Positions 9,014 to 17,325 of a stretch of 47,864 bases of DNA are shown in pieces; position 1 is the stretch's first letter; the number at the start of each line of letters is the position of its first letter. The position numbers and the translations under genes were made by a program. The stretch spans positions 1,643,216-1,691,079 of the forward strand of contig NZ_KZ454941.1 in NCBI RefSeq assembly GCF_002797375.1, given 5' to 3'. This DNA is from Bacillus sp. FJAT-42315 (GTDB lineage Bacteria > Bacillota > Bacilli > Bacillales > Domibacillaceae). The notes under the pieces were generated by a model. The model was not told where the DNA came from. It made no database searches and saw nothing but the letters and a program-made list of their open reading frames with translations.

Positions 9014-9043
9014 TCATATTGAAAACGTTTTCGTGCATACAAC
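9014..9043 (+). promoter_or_regulatory. predicted sigma-E promoter of the small gene at 9136
   Basis: TCATATT (9014-9020) is a perfect match to the sigma-E -35 consensus KMATATT, and after 15 bases CATACAAC (9036-9043) matches the -10 consensus CATACAnT except at the last base. The cotJ and spoIVA promoters in this same window have the same form (spacers 14 and 15). It lies between the resE terminator and a small ORF with a good RBS, so it probably drives mother-cell expression of that gene. Confidence 0.65.
9019..9035. promoter_or_regulatory. cre-like palindrome in the promoter spacer
   Basis: TTGAAAACGTTTTCGTG contains the perfect 12-bp palindrome GAAAACGTTTTC and matches the CcpA cre consensus WTGNAANCGNWNNCW except at one flanking base. 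It occupies the spacer between the -35 and -10 boxes of the predicted sigma-E promoter. It may be a real CcpA site or chance. Confidence 0.35.
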
Positions 9044-9055
9044 TAGAAAGGCAGA

Positions 9056-9115
9056 GGATAAAGTGAAACTTCAATCCGTGGGGGTCTTACAGCCCGTTAA
9101 TGCGGGATAAAGTGA
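9056..9115 (+). repeat. intergenic repeat, copy 1
   Basis: About 50 bases related to the sequence at 26189-26239: both start AAAGTGAAA.TTCAATC, continue with GTGGGG and TTACAGCCC, and end in a CCCG-TTAATG-CGGG hairpin. In copy 1 the 11-mer GGATAAAGTGA occurs at both edges (9056 and 9105), a 49-base period, as if cut from a tandem array. The copy ends just before the RBS of the small gene at 9136 and would lie in its mRNA leader. Confidence 0.7.
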
Positions 9116-9135
9116 TCGCAAGGAGGCAGATCAAT

Positions 9136-9324
9136 ATGACGGATTATGTAAGGAGATTTTTTATTGTGTTAGCTATCGCTTTATGTATTAGTCTACTTAT
9201 TCTCGGTGGAGGGATAATTCGTCAAGAGAAGGTGTCGAAAAAAACGAGTATTTCTGACAGTAGAAGCTTAGAAGGTGTTACATACAAATTAAATGCTTCA
9301 CACAATCGTCAATTTTATGTATAA
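9136..9324 (+). CDS. small single-pass membrane protein, unrecognised
   Basis: I do not recognise this 62-residue protein. It has a short basic start (MTDYVRRF), one hydrophobic helix at about residues 8-27 (FIVLAIALCISLLILGGG) and a polar tail ending HNRQFYV. The ATG at 9136 has AGGAGG at 9121-9126; a longer reading from 9100 lacks an RBS. A predicted sigma-E promoter (9014-9043) lies upstream, which suggests mother-cell expression during sporulation and membrane insertion with the tail outside or in the intermembrane space. It occupies the position of sigX-rsiX in B. subtilis but resembles neither. The stop codon overlaps the -10 box of the ribU promoter. Confidence 0.65.
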   Translation: MTDYVRRFFIVLAIALCISLLILGGGIIRQEKVSKKTSISDSRSLEGVTYKLNASHNRQFYV

Positions 9325-9325
9325 T
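9297..9325 (+). promoter_or_regulatory. sigma-A promoter of the FMN riboswitch-ribU unit
   Basis: TTCACA (9297-9302), a 17-base spacer and TATAAT (9320-9325) form a near-consensus promoter. It overlaps the end of the small upstream gene and lies just before the FMN aptamer. Confidence 0.75.
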
Positions 9326-9346
9326 AAAGTCTAAAATAAATATCAT

Positions 9347-9474
9347 TTCATCTTCGGGGCAGGGCGAAATTCCCGACCGGCGGTATAGAAGCATGGCTTC
9401 TGAGCCCGCGAGCCGAAAGGCAGATTTGGTGAGAATCCAAAGCCGACAGTATAGTCTGGATGGGAGAAGGTGAA
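9347..9474 (+). ncRNA. FMN riboswitch (RFN element)
   Basis: The conserved RFN pieces appear in order: GGGGCAGGG, CCCGACCGGCGG, AGCCCGCGAGCC, GGCAGATTTGGTGAGAAT, CCAAAGCCGACAGT, and ATGGGAGAAGG. The closing helix P1 pairs TCATCTTC (9348-9355) with GAAGGTGA (9466-9473). FMN binding is expected to stop expression of the downstream riboflavin transporter. Confidence 0.97.
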
Positions 9475-9484
9475 GGTCTGCCAG

Positions 9485-9564
9485 CGTTCAAAAAGTGCAG
9501 TTTTGAACGTCTATTTAAGCATGACTTCAAACTCCCTTAAGCCTTTTGCTTGAGGGATTATTTA
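9485..9564 (+). terminator. riboswitch expression platform: hairpin and terminator
   Basis: After the aptamer come CGTTCAAAA-AGTGCAG-TTTTGAACG (9485-9509) and CCCTTAAGC-CTTTT-GCTTGAGGG followed by ATTATTT (9534-9564). The second looks like the intrinsic terminator that FMN-bound RNA would form; the first hairpin may belong to the switching region. The exact anti-terminator pairing was not worked out. Confidence 0.65.
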
Positions 9565-9616
9565 GTTGGCAGCCTTTCTTCTTGTGTAGGATGGATGAGA
9601 AGAAGGAGAGAGTTTT

Positions 9617-10198
9617 GTGAGAAAGAAGAATATTCGAGTGTTAACGTCTGTCGGTTTACTAAGTACATTATCTTATTTATTAATGCTACTTAACTTTCCG
9701 GTTCCACCATTTCCAGGGTTTTTAATGGTTGACTTTAGCGAAATCCCTGCACTAGTTGCCGCTATTGTCTTCGGTCCAATTGCTGGAATTATGGTGGAGT
9801 TTATCAAAAATGTGTTGAACTTTTTTGTAGCAGGTAGTCCAACAGGAGTTCCTGTCGGTCATTTCGCTAACTTTATGGCAGGAGTCACGTTTATCCTTCC
9901 TGTGTATTATGTATATAAGAAATTTGAATCGAAAAAAGGAATGGTCGCTGCTCTTATTGCTGGAACGACGGTGATGGCTGTGATGATGAGTGTGTTAAAT
10001 TATTATGTGATTTTACCAGCTTATACGCTCTTTTTAAATGCACCAGCTATGTCGGCACCAGAAACGAAGCAACTGATCGTTTCGGCTATTTTACCGTTTA
10101 ATTTCGTGAAAGGGCTATTGATGACGGCTGTCTTTTTATTAATTTACTCTCGCATTCAAGTGTGGATGAAAAAACAAACCATTGCCCAAAACGCTTAA
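9617..10198 (+). CDS. ribU: riboflavin transporter RibU (FmnP), ECF S component
   Basis: A 193-residue membrane protein with about six helices that matches B. subtilis RibU/FmnP (YpaA). Segments typical of the family are LNFPVPPFPGFLMVDFSEIPAL, the GPIAGIMVEFIKN stretch and SPTGVPVGHFANF. It captures riboflavin and works with the shared energy-coupling module EcfA-EcfA'-EcfT encoded elsewhere. The GTG start has GAAGGAGAG upstream. The FMN riboswitch in the leader independently confirms the substrate. Monocistronic, with a terminator at 10210. Confidence 0.96.
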   Translation: MRKKNIRVLTSVGLLSTLSYLLMLLNFPVPPFPGFLMVDFSEIPALVAAIVFGPIAGIMVEFIKNVLNFFVAGSPTGVPVGHFANFMAGVTFILPVYYVYKKFESKKGMVAALIAGTTVMAVMMSVLNYYVILPAYTLFLNAPAMSAPETKQLIVSAILPFNFVKGLLMTAVFLLIYSRIQVWMKKQTIAQNA

Positions 10199-10209
10199 TA
10201 ATAAACCGA

Positions 10210-10248
10210 TGAGATCTCTACTAAACGAATAGTAGGGCTCTTTTTTTA
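10210..10248 (+). terminator. terminator after ribU
   Basis: GAG-ATCT-CTACTA-AACGAA-TAGTAG-GG-CTC forms a stem with an internal mismatch and ends in seven T residues. Confidence 0.8.
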
Positions 10249-10331
10249 GAAAAACATTTAAAAATGCAGACAGCATAAAAATAAATTATGATAAGTGTAA
10301 ATGATTCTTTTAATAGAAATGAGGGGGATTT

Positions 10332-13300
10332 ATGAATTTCTTAACGAGGTTTAGCTTGAAGAATGCCTTTGCTGTCTTTATCATTTCCTTTTTGTTCATT
10401 CTAGGAGGGTTATATTCGTTTACTAAGTTAAAGATGGACTTATTGCCGAATATTGAGTTTCCACAATTAAGTGTTGAAGTAGTCTATCCAGGGGCTTCTC
10501 CACAAGATTTAAATGAGCAAGTGACTTCGAAGCTTGAAGAACAGTTTAAAGGGCTAGAAGGAGTGAAAAAAGTCCAAAGCTCCACATTTGAAACGTTATC
10601 TATCATCAGTATGGAATTCCCTTTCAATACGGATATGGATGAAATCGAGCAGCAAGTGAATAATTTCATTCAAGAAACGAGCTTGCCAGAGCAAACGAAA
10701 ACGGAAATTAATCGCTTTTCTTTTGGGAGCTTTCCAATTTTTAATTTATCTCTATTCGCTAAAGAGGGAACTGACTTACAAACGTTACTCGATGAGGAAG
10801 TCATACCTGAATTGAATAAAATCAATGGATTGAACAGTGTATCTGTTGGTGGCTTGAAGGAAGAATGGTTGCAAGTCACAGTCGATCCAAACAGAGCTCG
10901 TGCATACGGTTTATCACTTTCGCAAATTAAAGACGAAATCAATGAGCGAAATTTATCGTTTCCAGCTGGAACGATCGAAGGCGAGCAAATTCAAGTGCCT
11001 GTTCGCGTCCAAGAAAAGGTAGAAACGAAAGAGCAGTTAGAGAACTTTATCATTACGCCAGCTGAGTTTATTCCTAACGGTCAACCCGTTGCATTAAAAG
11101 AAATCGCGACAATTGAAGAAGTGAAGGATCGCGCGGAAATTACACGCTATAACGAAAAAGATGCGCTATCAATGGCCGTAACGAAGAAGCAGGATGCCAA
11201 TACAGTAGAAGTTGCGAAGAAAGTCATTAATATTATGGACAAATACGAGGGAGAGTTTGCTTACGCCGTCGGATTTGATTCGGCAGAAGGAATTGAAAAA
11301 TCAGTTAGTACATTGGTAAAAGAAGGGCTATTAGGTGCATTGTTTGCTTCATTAGCAGTCCTATTATTTTTGCGAAATGTGCGCGCGACGATGATCGCCA
11401 TTATTTCAATTCCGTTATCGTTGCTTGTTACATCGATCTTCTTGTATCAGCTAGATATTTCGTTAAATATTATGACGCTCGGTGGAATGGCTGTCGCTGT
11501 TGGGCGAGTAGTTGATGATAGTATAGTGGTAATTGAAAATATATTTAGGCGTATACGTAAATCAGGGGAAGGCATGACGAATGAGTTAATTATTCAGTCA
11601 ACAAGAGAAATTTTAAAAGCGATCACTTCCTCAACGATTACGACTGTTGTTGTCTTTTTGCCGCTTGGCCTTGTTGGGGGCATTACAGGAGAGTTCTTTC
11701 TTCCATTTGCGGTGACGATTGTTATTGCCCTTTTGACGTCCTTGGTTGTATCTATTACGATCGTGCCGATTTTGGCGAAGTTCTCCTTTAAGCAGGTGCC
11801 GCAAGAAGAGAAGGAGGGGCGACTACAAACAAGTTATGTACGCGCGATTGAATGGTCATTGAATCATAAAGTGATCGTGATTGTTTTATCTTTAGCTACA
11901 TTATTTAGTTCTTTCGCCTTTGCTTCAAGGTTAGGATTTACGTTTATTCCTAATGAAGAGCAAAAGCTATTAGCGGCAACGTTTCGCTTGCCTTCCTCTA
12001 CACCGCTCGAGAAAACAAATGAATTATCTTTACAGCTTGAAAAGTATTTAGCGGACTCCAAAGAAGTGGAAAATGTAACAACTGGGATCGGTACGAGAGA
12101 CTTCCAATCAGGACTGAAGCGAGCGAACCAAGCGAACTATTTCATTACGCTTAAAGAGGATGTTGATGTGGCAGCTTATATTCAAACGCTTGAACGCGAA
12201 ATGGAAGAGATTATTTTAACTGCAGAACCGAAAGCCGTTCTTGGCGTCCAAGAGCAACAAACAGGTGGTCCGCCTTCGAATAATAATGTCAATATTAATT
12301 TGTACTCGAATAATTTAGATCAATTACAAAAAGCCGCTCAAATAGTGGAAGAATATATGAAAAAACACGATGATTTGAAATACGTGTCCAATAATTTTAG
12401 TGAAAAGCAAACACAGCTGATGGTGAAGGTTGATTCTGAGAAGGCGGCGAAAGCAGGAGTATCTGGCTTTCAAATTCTCGGAGCGATTGCCGATCAAACC
12501 GAGCCAGTGGATGTTGGTAAGCTAGAGTTAGATGGAAAAGAAAAAGCTGTGCGTCTTGCCTACACAGAAAACGCTAATTCGATCGATGATATTAAAAAGA
12601 TTCAACTGTTTACAGTAAAAGGTCCGCTACCGATTACAGACGTAGCGGAGATCAAAGAGGAAGAAGCCTTTACTTCGATTCAAAAACTTGACGGCAAAGT
12701 GTTTGCCCAAATCTCTGCTCAAATTGAAGGCGATGATATCCGAACTGTGTCTGAACAAGTGATTGCAGGTGTTAAACAGGATCTAGATTTACCAAAAGAG
12801 GTGAGTTTTGAAGGAGGAGGCGGAAGCGATGAAACTGTCGAAACGTTCCAAGCGTTAGGATTGGCAATGTTGATTGCTGTTGGGCTCGTATACATTACGA
12901 TGCTGATTACTTTTGGTCAAGCACGTATTCCATTTATCGTTCTCTCGTCTTTGATTTTTGTGCCTATTGGTTCTCTATTAGGACTTACAATTGCTAATGA
13001 ACCTTTATCTGTAAGTGTGATGATCGGGTTGCTTATGCTGATCGGTATCGTCACAACGAATGCGATTGTGCTAGTCGATCGGATTGGTCAAAACAGAGAG
13101 AAGAAAGGTATGTTGATTCGCGAGGCGTTAATGGAAGCCGGAAAGACGAGGTTGCGTCCGATTTTAATGACGGCTTTTGCGACAGTTACAGCGTTAATTC
13201 CATTAGCGTTAACGACGTCATCTGGCACGTTAATTTCTAAAGGTTTGGCGATCACTGTCATTGGAGGATTAACCTCATCCACTGTGTTAACGTTAGTTCT

Positions 13301-13361
13301 CATTCCTGTGCTATATGAACTGTTTTTCTACCGAACTGTAAAACAAGAGCAATCAAAATAG
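10332..13361 (+). CDS. RND-family efflux transporter (AcrB/SwrC type)
   Basis: A 1009-residue resistance-nodulation-division transporter. It has the duplicated layout: helix at about 12-30, large extracytoplasmic loop to about 330, five to six helices to about 480, helix near 515, second loop, and a final helix cluster from about 845. The proton-relay motif reads GRVVDDSIVVIENI, with D395-D396 in the fourth helix. The closest B. subtilis relative is SwrC (YerP), a surfactin exporter, but substrate cannot be read from sequence. No membrane-fusion or outer-membrane partner gene is adjacent, as usual in Gram-positives. It starts at an ATG preceded by GAGGGGG and stands alone between two terminators. 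Confidence 0.9.
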   Translation: MNFLTRFSLKNAFAVFIISFLFILGGLYSFTKLKMDLLPNIEFPQLSVEVVYPGASPQDLNEQVTSKLEEQFKGLEGVKKVQSSTFETLSIISMEFPFNTDMDEIEQQVNNFIQETSLPEQTKTEINRFSFGSFPIFNLSLFAKEGTDLQTLLDEEVIPELNKINGLNSVSVGGLKEEWLQVTVDPNRARAYGLSLSQIKDEINERNLSFPAGTIEGEQIQVPVRVQEKVETKEQLENFIITPAEFIPNGQPVALKEIATIEEVKDRAEITRYNEKDALSMAVTKKQDANTVEVAKKVINIMDKYEGEFAYAVGFDSAEGIEKSVSTLVKEGLLGALFASLAVLLFLRNVRATMIAIISIPLSLLVTSIFLYQLDISLNIMTLGGMAVAVGRVVDDSIVVIENIFRRIRKSGEGMTNELIIQSTREILKAITSSTITTVVVFLPLGLVGGITGEFFLPFAVTIVIALLTSLVVSITIVPILAKFSFKQVPQEEKEGRLQTSYVRAIEWSLNHKVIVIVLSLATLFSSFAFASRLGFTFIPNEEQKLLAATFRLPSSTPLEKTNELSLQLEKYLADSKEVENVTTGIGTRDFQSGLKRANQANYFITLKEDVDVAAYIQTLEREMEEIILTAEPKAVLGVQEQQTGGPPSNNNVNINLYSNNLDQLQKAAQIVEEYMKKHDDLKYVSNNFSEKQTQLMVKVDSEKAAKAGVSGFQILGAIADQTEPVDVGKLELDGKEKAVRLAYTENANSIDDIKKIQLFTVKGPLPITDVAEIKEEEAFTSIQKLDGKVFAQISAQIEGDDIRTVSEQVIAGVKQDLDLPKEVSFEGGGGSDETVETFQALGLAMLIAVGLVYITMLITFGQARIPFIVLSSLIFVPIGSLLGLTIANEPLSVSVMIGLLMLIGIVTTNAIVLVDRIGQNREKKGMLIREALMEAGKTRLRPILMTAFATVTALIPLALTTSSGTLISKGLAITVIGGLTSSTVLTLVLIPVLYELFFYRTVKQEQSK

Positions 13362-13363
13362 AA

Positions 13364-13387
13364 GAAACCCGCCAATAGGCGGGTTTC
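13364..13387. terminator. bidirectional terminator between the RND gene and fer
   Basis: A perfect 10-bp stem GAAACCCGCC / GGCGGGTTTC with loop AATA lies between two convergent genes. T-rich flanks on the plus strand are short; it probably serves both strands. Confidence 0.8.
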
Positions 13388-13395
13388 TGACTGTT

Positions 13396-13656
<261 letters not shown>

Positions 13657-13660
13657 TTAG

Positions 13661-13691
13661 TGTATACCAAATCCTCAATGGATTAAGTCAA
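13661..13691 (-). promoter_or_regulatory. possible sigma-A promoter of fer
   Basis: On the minus strand TTGACT (13686-13691) is followed after 19 bases by TATACA (13661-13666), which carries a TGG extension. The spacer is long, so the -10 extension would have to compensate. Confidence 0.4.
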
Positions 13692-13865
13692 TCTTAAATT
13701 CTTAGAAAACTTCTATATTTTATTGTATATGTGATGTATTTACTTTTCAATAAAAAGTTCTCGCTGAAAAAATGATAGGGCTTTCATAAATTATCGATAC
13801 TCTTTCACAAACATTTGGCGTATTTCGTGATAAAATGAACAAAAGTCCAAAAGGAGACGAGAAAG

Positions 13866-14906
13866 TTGTTCATTCAGGCGGTTATGCTATTGATGCTTAA
13901 GCAATTAAACGGCGAGAGAACAGCCTCGTCCATTTATCATTTATTAAAAGGGAAAAAGTCTTCCCAAACGATACAAGATGCTCGTTTATTCCAATTAGAT
14001 CGATGGTTTCAAACCGCACCATTTCTCGATAGAAAGATGTATGATGAACAAATTCAGCGGTTGCTAGAAAAAGGATATATAGCAGGAGATCCAAACAGCC
14101 TGTTAGTGACGGAAACGGGAGAGCAATGGCTCGCTCATTTTAGTGATACGTTAGCTACTCTTCAACATATACAAGGCTTTAAACTACAAGATTGTTGTTT
14201 GCTGTTTTGGAAAAGGTTGACGCTACTTGTACAAGTGACTTCTCATCTCGTGCATGAGAACAAGGAATATCAGCCAGTTACAAGAGATGAACACATTCAG
14301 TATTGGGTGAAAATGTTTTTATCTCAACAAAGGTTGCCGAAAGAAGCATTAGCTCAAGCGTTGCATGATGAACTCATACATAGTTTGAAAAGTCAAAGCT
14401 TTGAAGAACCGCTTGTGCTTGTGCTTCGTTTGTCTGGCAAAAACAAAACAGGAAAAACGGCTGTACAAACGGCGGAACTTGTCCATATGGAAGAAACAGA
14501 ATATTGGTATCGGTTTTTAAATTTGCTTCATTTTTTAGTCGAGTACATTTATCAGCATGCCTCACAATTTCCGTTGTTATACGAAGTGTTGAAGGACATA
14601 TATGAGTCGGTGACCCTTACTCAATCAACGAAAAAGACGGCGGAATTATTGAACAAAGGCTATTCACTTGCAGAAATTGCTCAGCAACGAAGGCTGAAAA
14701 TGAGTACAGTAGAAGATCATGTCGTTGAATTAGCTTTAAATATAAACAACTTTCCGCTTGAATGGTATGTGAGCGATCAACAAGCAGAGAAAATTCTGGC
14801 TGTAGCTTTGAAGCAACATCATAAAAAATTAAAGCCGATTAAAGACCAGATTCCAGATGTTACGTATTTTCAAATTCGACTAGTGTTAGCTAGACATAGC
14901 AGGTGA
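13866..14906 (+). CDS. ypbB: YpbB, helix-turn-helix protein next to RecS
   Basis: A 346-residue cytoplasmic protein of the YpbB family with a C-terminal helicase-associated HTH region (about 255-340; NKGYSLAEIAQQRRLKMSTVEDHVVE). Biochemical function is not established; it is nearly always encoded directly before the RecQ-like helicase, as here with a 4-base gap, which suggests a shared role in DNA repair or recombination. The start is a TTG with AAGGAGACG upstream; the resulting N-terminus (LLMLKQLNGERTASSIYHLL) fits the family. No good ATG exists nearby. Confidence 0.85.
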   Translation: MFIQAVMLLMLKQLNGERTASSIYHLLKGKKSSQTIQDARLFQLDRWFQTAPFLDRKMYDEQIQRLLEKGYIAGDPNSLLVTETGEQWLAHFSDTLATLQHIQGFKLQDCCLLFWKRLTLLVQVTSHLVHENKEYQPVTRDEHIQYWVKMFLSQQRLPKEALAQALHDELIHSLKSQSFEEPLVLVLRLSGKNKTGKTAVQTAELVHMEETEYWYRFLNLLHFLVEYIYQHASQFPLLYEVLKDIYESVTLTQSTKKTAELLNKGYSLAEIAQQRRLKMSTVEDHVVELALNINNFPLEWYVSDQQAEKILAVALKQHHKKLKPIKDQIPDVTYFQIRLVLARHSR

Positions 14907-14910
14907 AGGT

Positions 14911-16377
14911 ATGGAAAATATAGAGAACATTCTATTCGAACGATTTGGTTATGCCCATTTTCGAATGGGGCAAAAAGAGGTAATTGATTCCTTGCTGCAA
15001 GGGCAACATACATTAGCGATGCTGCCGACAGGGACAGGGAAATCACTATGTTATCAGCTTCCTGCCTATGTATTACCAGGGAGTGTCATTATCGTTTCTC
15101 CGCTTTTATCACTTATGCAAGATCAGGTTGAGCAATTAAAAATGCGTGGAGAAAAACGAGTGATTGCGATTAACTCTTTCTTAACCTTTACAGAAAAGAA
15201 CGACGTGTTTAGTCGTTTGCCGCACTATCGCTTTATTTTTTTATCTCCCGAAATGTTGATGAATCAGGCGGTCATTCAAGCGTTAAAGAAGATCGATATC
15301 GCTTTATTTGTCGTCGATGAGGCACATTGTATTTCCCAGTGGGGGTACGATTTTCGACCTGATTACCGCTTGCTCGGCCAAGTAAGAGAACAGCTGGGAC
15401 ACCCGTTAACGTTAGCTTTAACGGCTACGGCTACGGCTGAAGTGAGAAAGGATATCCTTCGTTATTTACATATTGAAGAAGCGAAGGCATGGGTTTTTTC
15501 GGTGGATCGTCCGAATATCGCAATGGTCGTCGAGCAATGCTCTTCAAGAATGGAGAAGCTAGAGCGCCTAGCTGAGTTAGTGGTTGGCTTAGAAAAGCCG
15601 GGAATCGTTTATTTTTCGAGTCGCCGCGGAGCTGAAGAGGGAGCGGAATGGTTAAAACAACAAGGCATTCAGCGAACCGCTTTTTATCATGGGGGAATGG
15701 TGCAGGAAGATCGGATCTTAATTCAGCAACAATTTCTGCATGATGAATTAGAGGTAATTTGTGCGACTAGTGCATTTGGAATGGGAGTCAACAAGGAGAA
15801 TATTCGGTTTGTCATTCATCATCAGCCACCGGCACAGCTAGAGTCTTATTTGCAAGAAATCGGTCGTGCGGGAAGAGACGGCAATCGTTCGCTCGCGGTG
15901 TTGCTTTATACGCCAGGGGATGAGGAAGTTCATGCGATGATCATGGAAGGAGAATTTCCGACGGACTGGCAAATAAAGAATTATTTTCTGTATCAGCCTC
16001 ATCATTCGCGAGAAGAACTCATCAAGATGCTCGGTTTAAGTGATGTCCAATATCGCTTTATCCATCACTATGCTAAAGCGGTGGAGGCGAGTCAGCAAGA
16101 GGACAAAATACGTTTTATTATAGAACAGCGGGAAGGCAGATTGGAGCAAAAAAAACAAAAGCTTCATTCCATGCTGCAGTGGGTATGGTCAGAGCAATGT
16201 CGGCGCAAGGGAATATTGCAGTTTTTTGGTGAAAGCGTTCATTCATTGCCTGATCATTGCTGTGATATTTGTGGTATTCATGCGAGTGATTTCTATGGAC
16301 AGACAAAGAAGGCCGACACGGAAGAAAGCAATGATTGGGAAGCTTTGCTAGCGGTGCTATTAAATATTAAAGGATGA
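14911..16377 (+). CDS. recS: ATP-dependent RecQ-like DNA helicase RecS
   Basis: A 488-residue superfamily 2 helicase. Seen motifs: glutamine motif region FRMGQKEVI, motif I LPTGTGKSLCYQ (about residues 39-50), motif II VVDEAHCISQWGYDFRP, motif III ALTATAT, motif V-VI region ATSAFGMGVNK and QEIGRAGRDG (about 314-323). A C-terminal cysteine cluster (CCDICG near residue 450) is the RecQ zinc element. There is no HRDC domain, matching the short RecQ paralogue RecS (YpbC) of B. subtilis rather than the longer RecQ (YocI). It follows ypbB in an operon with the CPBP protease gene. Confidence 0.92.
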   Translation: MENIENILFERFGYAHFRMGQKEVIDSLLQGQHTLAMLPTGTGKSLCYQLPAYVLPGSVIIVSPLLSLMQDQVEQLKMRGEKRVIAINSFLTFTEKNDVFSRLPHYRFIFLSPEMLMNQAVIQALKKIDIALFVVDEAHCISQWGYDFRPDYRLLGQVREQLGHPLTLALTATATAEVRKDILRYLHIEEAKAWVFSVDRPNIAMVVEQCSSRMEKLERLAELVVGLEKPGIVYFSSRRGAEEGAEWLKQQGIQRTAFYHGGMVQEDRILIQQQFLHDELEVICATSAFGMGVNKENIRFVIHHQPPAQLESYLQEIGRAGRDGNRSLAVLLYTPGDEEVHAMIMEGEFPTDWQIKNYFLYQPHHSREELIKMLGLSDVQYRFIHHYAKAVEASQQEDKIRFIIEQREGRLEQKKQKLHSMLQWVWSEQCRRKGILQFFGESVHSLPDHCCDICGIHASDFYGQTKKADTEESNDWEALLAVLLNIKG

Positions 16378-16389
16378 TTACGTTTTCGA

Positions 16390-17004
16390 ATGAAAAAAAA
16401 TAAACAGTCAGAACTCATCAAACAACTAACGGATGAGGAACTTTTGAAATCATTATATATGACACAATTTGCTTTATTACTGCTTTCAGTTATTGTGGGC
16501 ATTTTTTTATTCTCAGATTTTTCGTCATTTTACGAGCTATTTCAATGGTCATTATTTGAAATTATCATCGTAGGGGCAGGAGCCGGAGTCGCAGTTGTGA
16601 TATTGGATCTTTGCTTAATGAAGTGGCTACCGGAAAAATATTATGATGATGGTGGAATTAATGAGCGACTATTTGCTCAGCGCTCCGTTGGAGAAATCTT
16701 TTGGATTACAGCGTTAGTAGCCATTTCTGAAGAGGTATTTTTCCGAGGGATGTTACAAACCTCTTTAGGGTTTGTCGTTACTAGTTTGATTTTTGCTTTA
16801 ATTCATATTCGCTATTTATCGCAATGGTATTTAACGTTGAATGTTGTGCTTTTAAGTTTTGTCATCGGTTGGTTGTTTGAGTGGACGAACAATTTAGCCG
16901 CTACGATCATGATGCATTTTGTGATCGATTTTCTCCTTGGCTTAGCTATTCGGAGACAAGTGAGGGAAAAGGCAAGTAGTGTGAGAGAGGAAGAGAAAGA
17001 ATGA
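16390..17004 (+). CDS. ypbD: CPBP-family intramembrane protease (YpbD-like)
   Basis: A 204-residue membrane protein of the CAAX protease / bacteriocin-processing (Abi) family. The family motifs are present: EEVFFRG near residue 116, then FALIHIR with its histidine, and HFVIDFL near the last helix. These supply the Glu and His residues of the glutamic intramembrane protease site. Substrate unknown. It lies 12 bases after recS and overlaps the next gene by four bases; the gene order equals ypbB-recS-ypbD-ypbE of B. subtilis. Confidence 0.85.
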   Translation: MKKNKQSELIKQLTDEELLKSLYMTQFALLLLSVIVGIFLFSDFSSFYELFQWSLFEIIIVGAGAGVAVVILDLCLMKWLPEKYYDDGGINERLFAQRSVGEIFWITALVAISEEVFFRGMLQTSLGFVVTSLIFALIHIRYLSQWYLTLNVVLLSFVIGWLFEWTNNLAATIMMHFVIDFLLGLAIRRQVREKASSVREEEKE

Positions 17005-17279
17005 CAGTAGATCCTTATCGTGAATTAGCCAAAAAAAACCGCCAAGAAATACAAAAAGTTCATGTGGAGAAGCTGGAATCGAATGAAACAGACAACCATT
17101 CGCGTATTAAGAGGCGAGAAGAAGAGAAACCTCGTCGAAATCCATTGTTAACGATCCTTTTAGTTTCTTTTATTTTGATCCCCATTTTGACAGGGGTATG
17201 GTACTCATATGAACAAAGCAAGAAAGAGCCGTCTAATTTAGAAGTAATTGAGAAGGCTTATGACATGGTGGATCAATAA
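17001..17279 (+). CDS. short YpbE-like membrane protein without LysM domain
   Basis: A 92-residue protein: charged cytoplasmic part (1-46, rich in Lys, Arg and Glu), one membrane helix at about 49-67 (PLLTILLVSFILIPILTGV) and a short outer tail. In B. subtilis this place is taken by YpbE, which has a similar start and helix followed by a long acidic linker and a C-terminal LysM domain. Here the gene stops 24 residues after the helix and a clean terminator follows at once, so no LysM remnant exists downstream. The ATG overlaps the ypbD stop (ATGA). Role unknown. Confidence 0.7.
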   Translation: MTVDPYRELAKKNRQEIQKVHVEKLESNETDNHSRIKRREEEKPRRNPLLTILLVSFILIPILTGVWYSYEQSKKEPSNLEVIEKAYDMVDQ

Positions 17280-17281
17280 GA

Positions 17282-17310
17282 AAGGGCGGAAGCAAACAGT
17301 TTCCGCCCTT
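17282..17310. terminator. bidirectional terminator between ypbE-like gene and cotJC
   Basis: A perfect 10-bp stem AAGGGCGGAA / TTCCGCCCTT with a 9-base loop lies between two convergent operons. T-rich sequence follows on the plus strand and A/T precedes it for the minus strand. Confidence 0.9.
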
Positions 17311-17325
17311 CTTCTATGCTACAGA

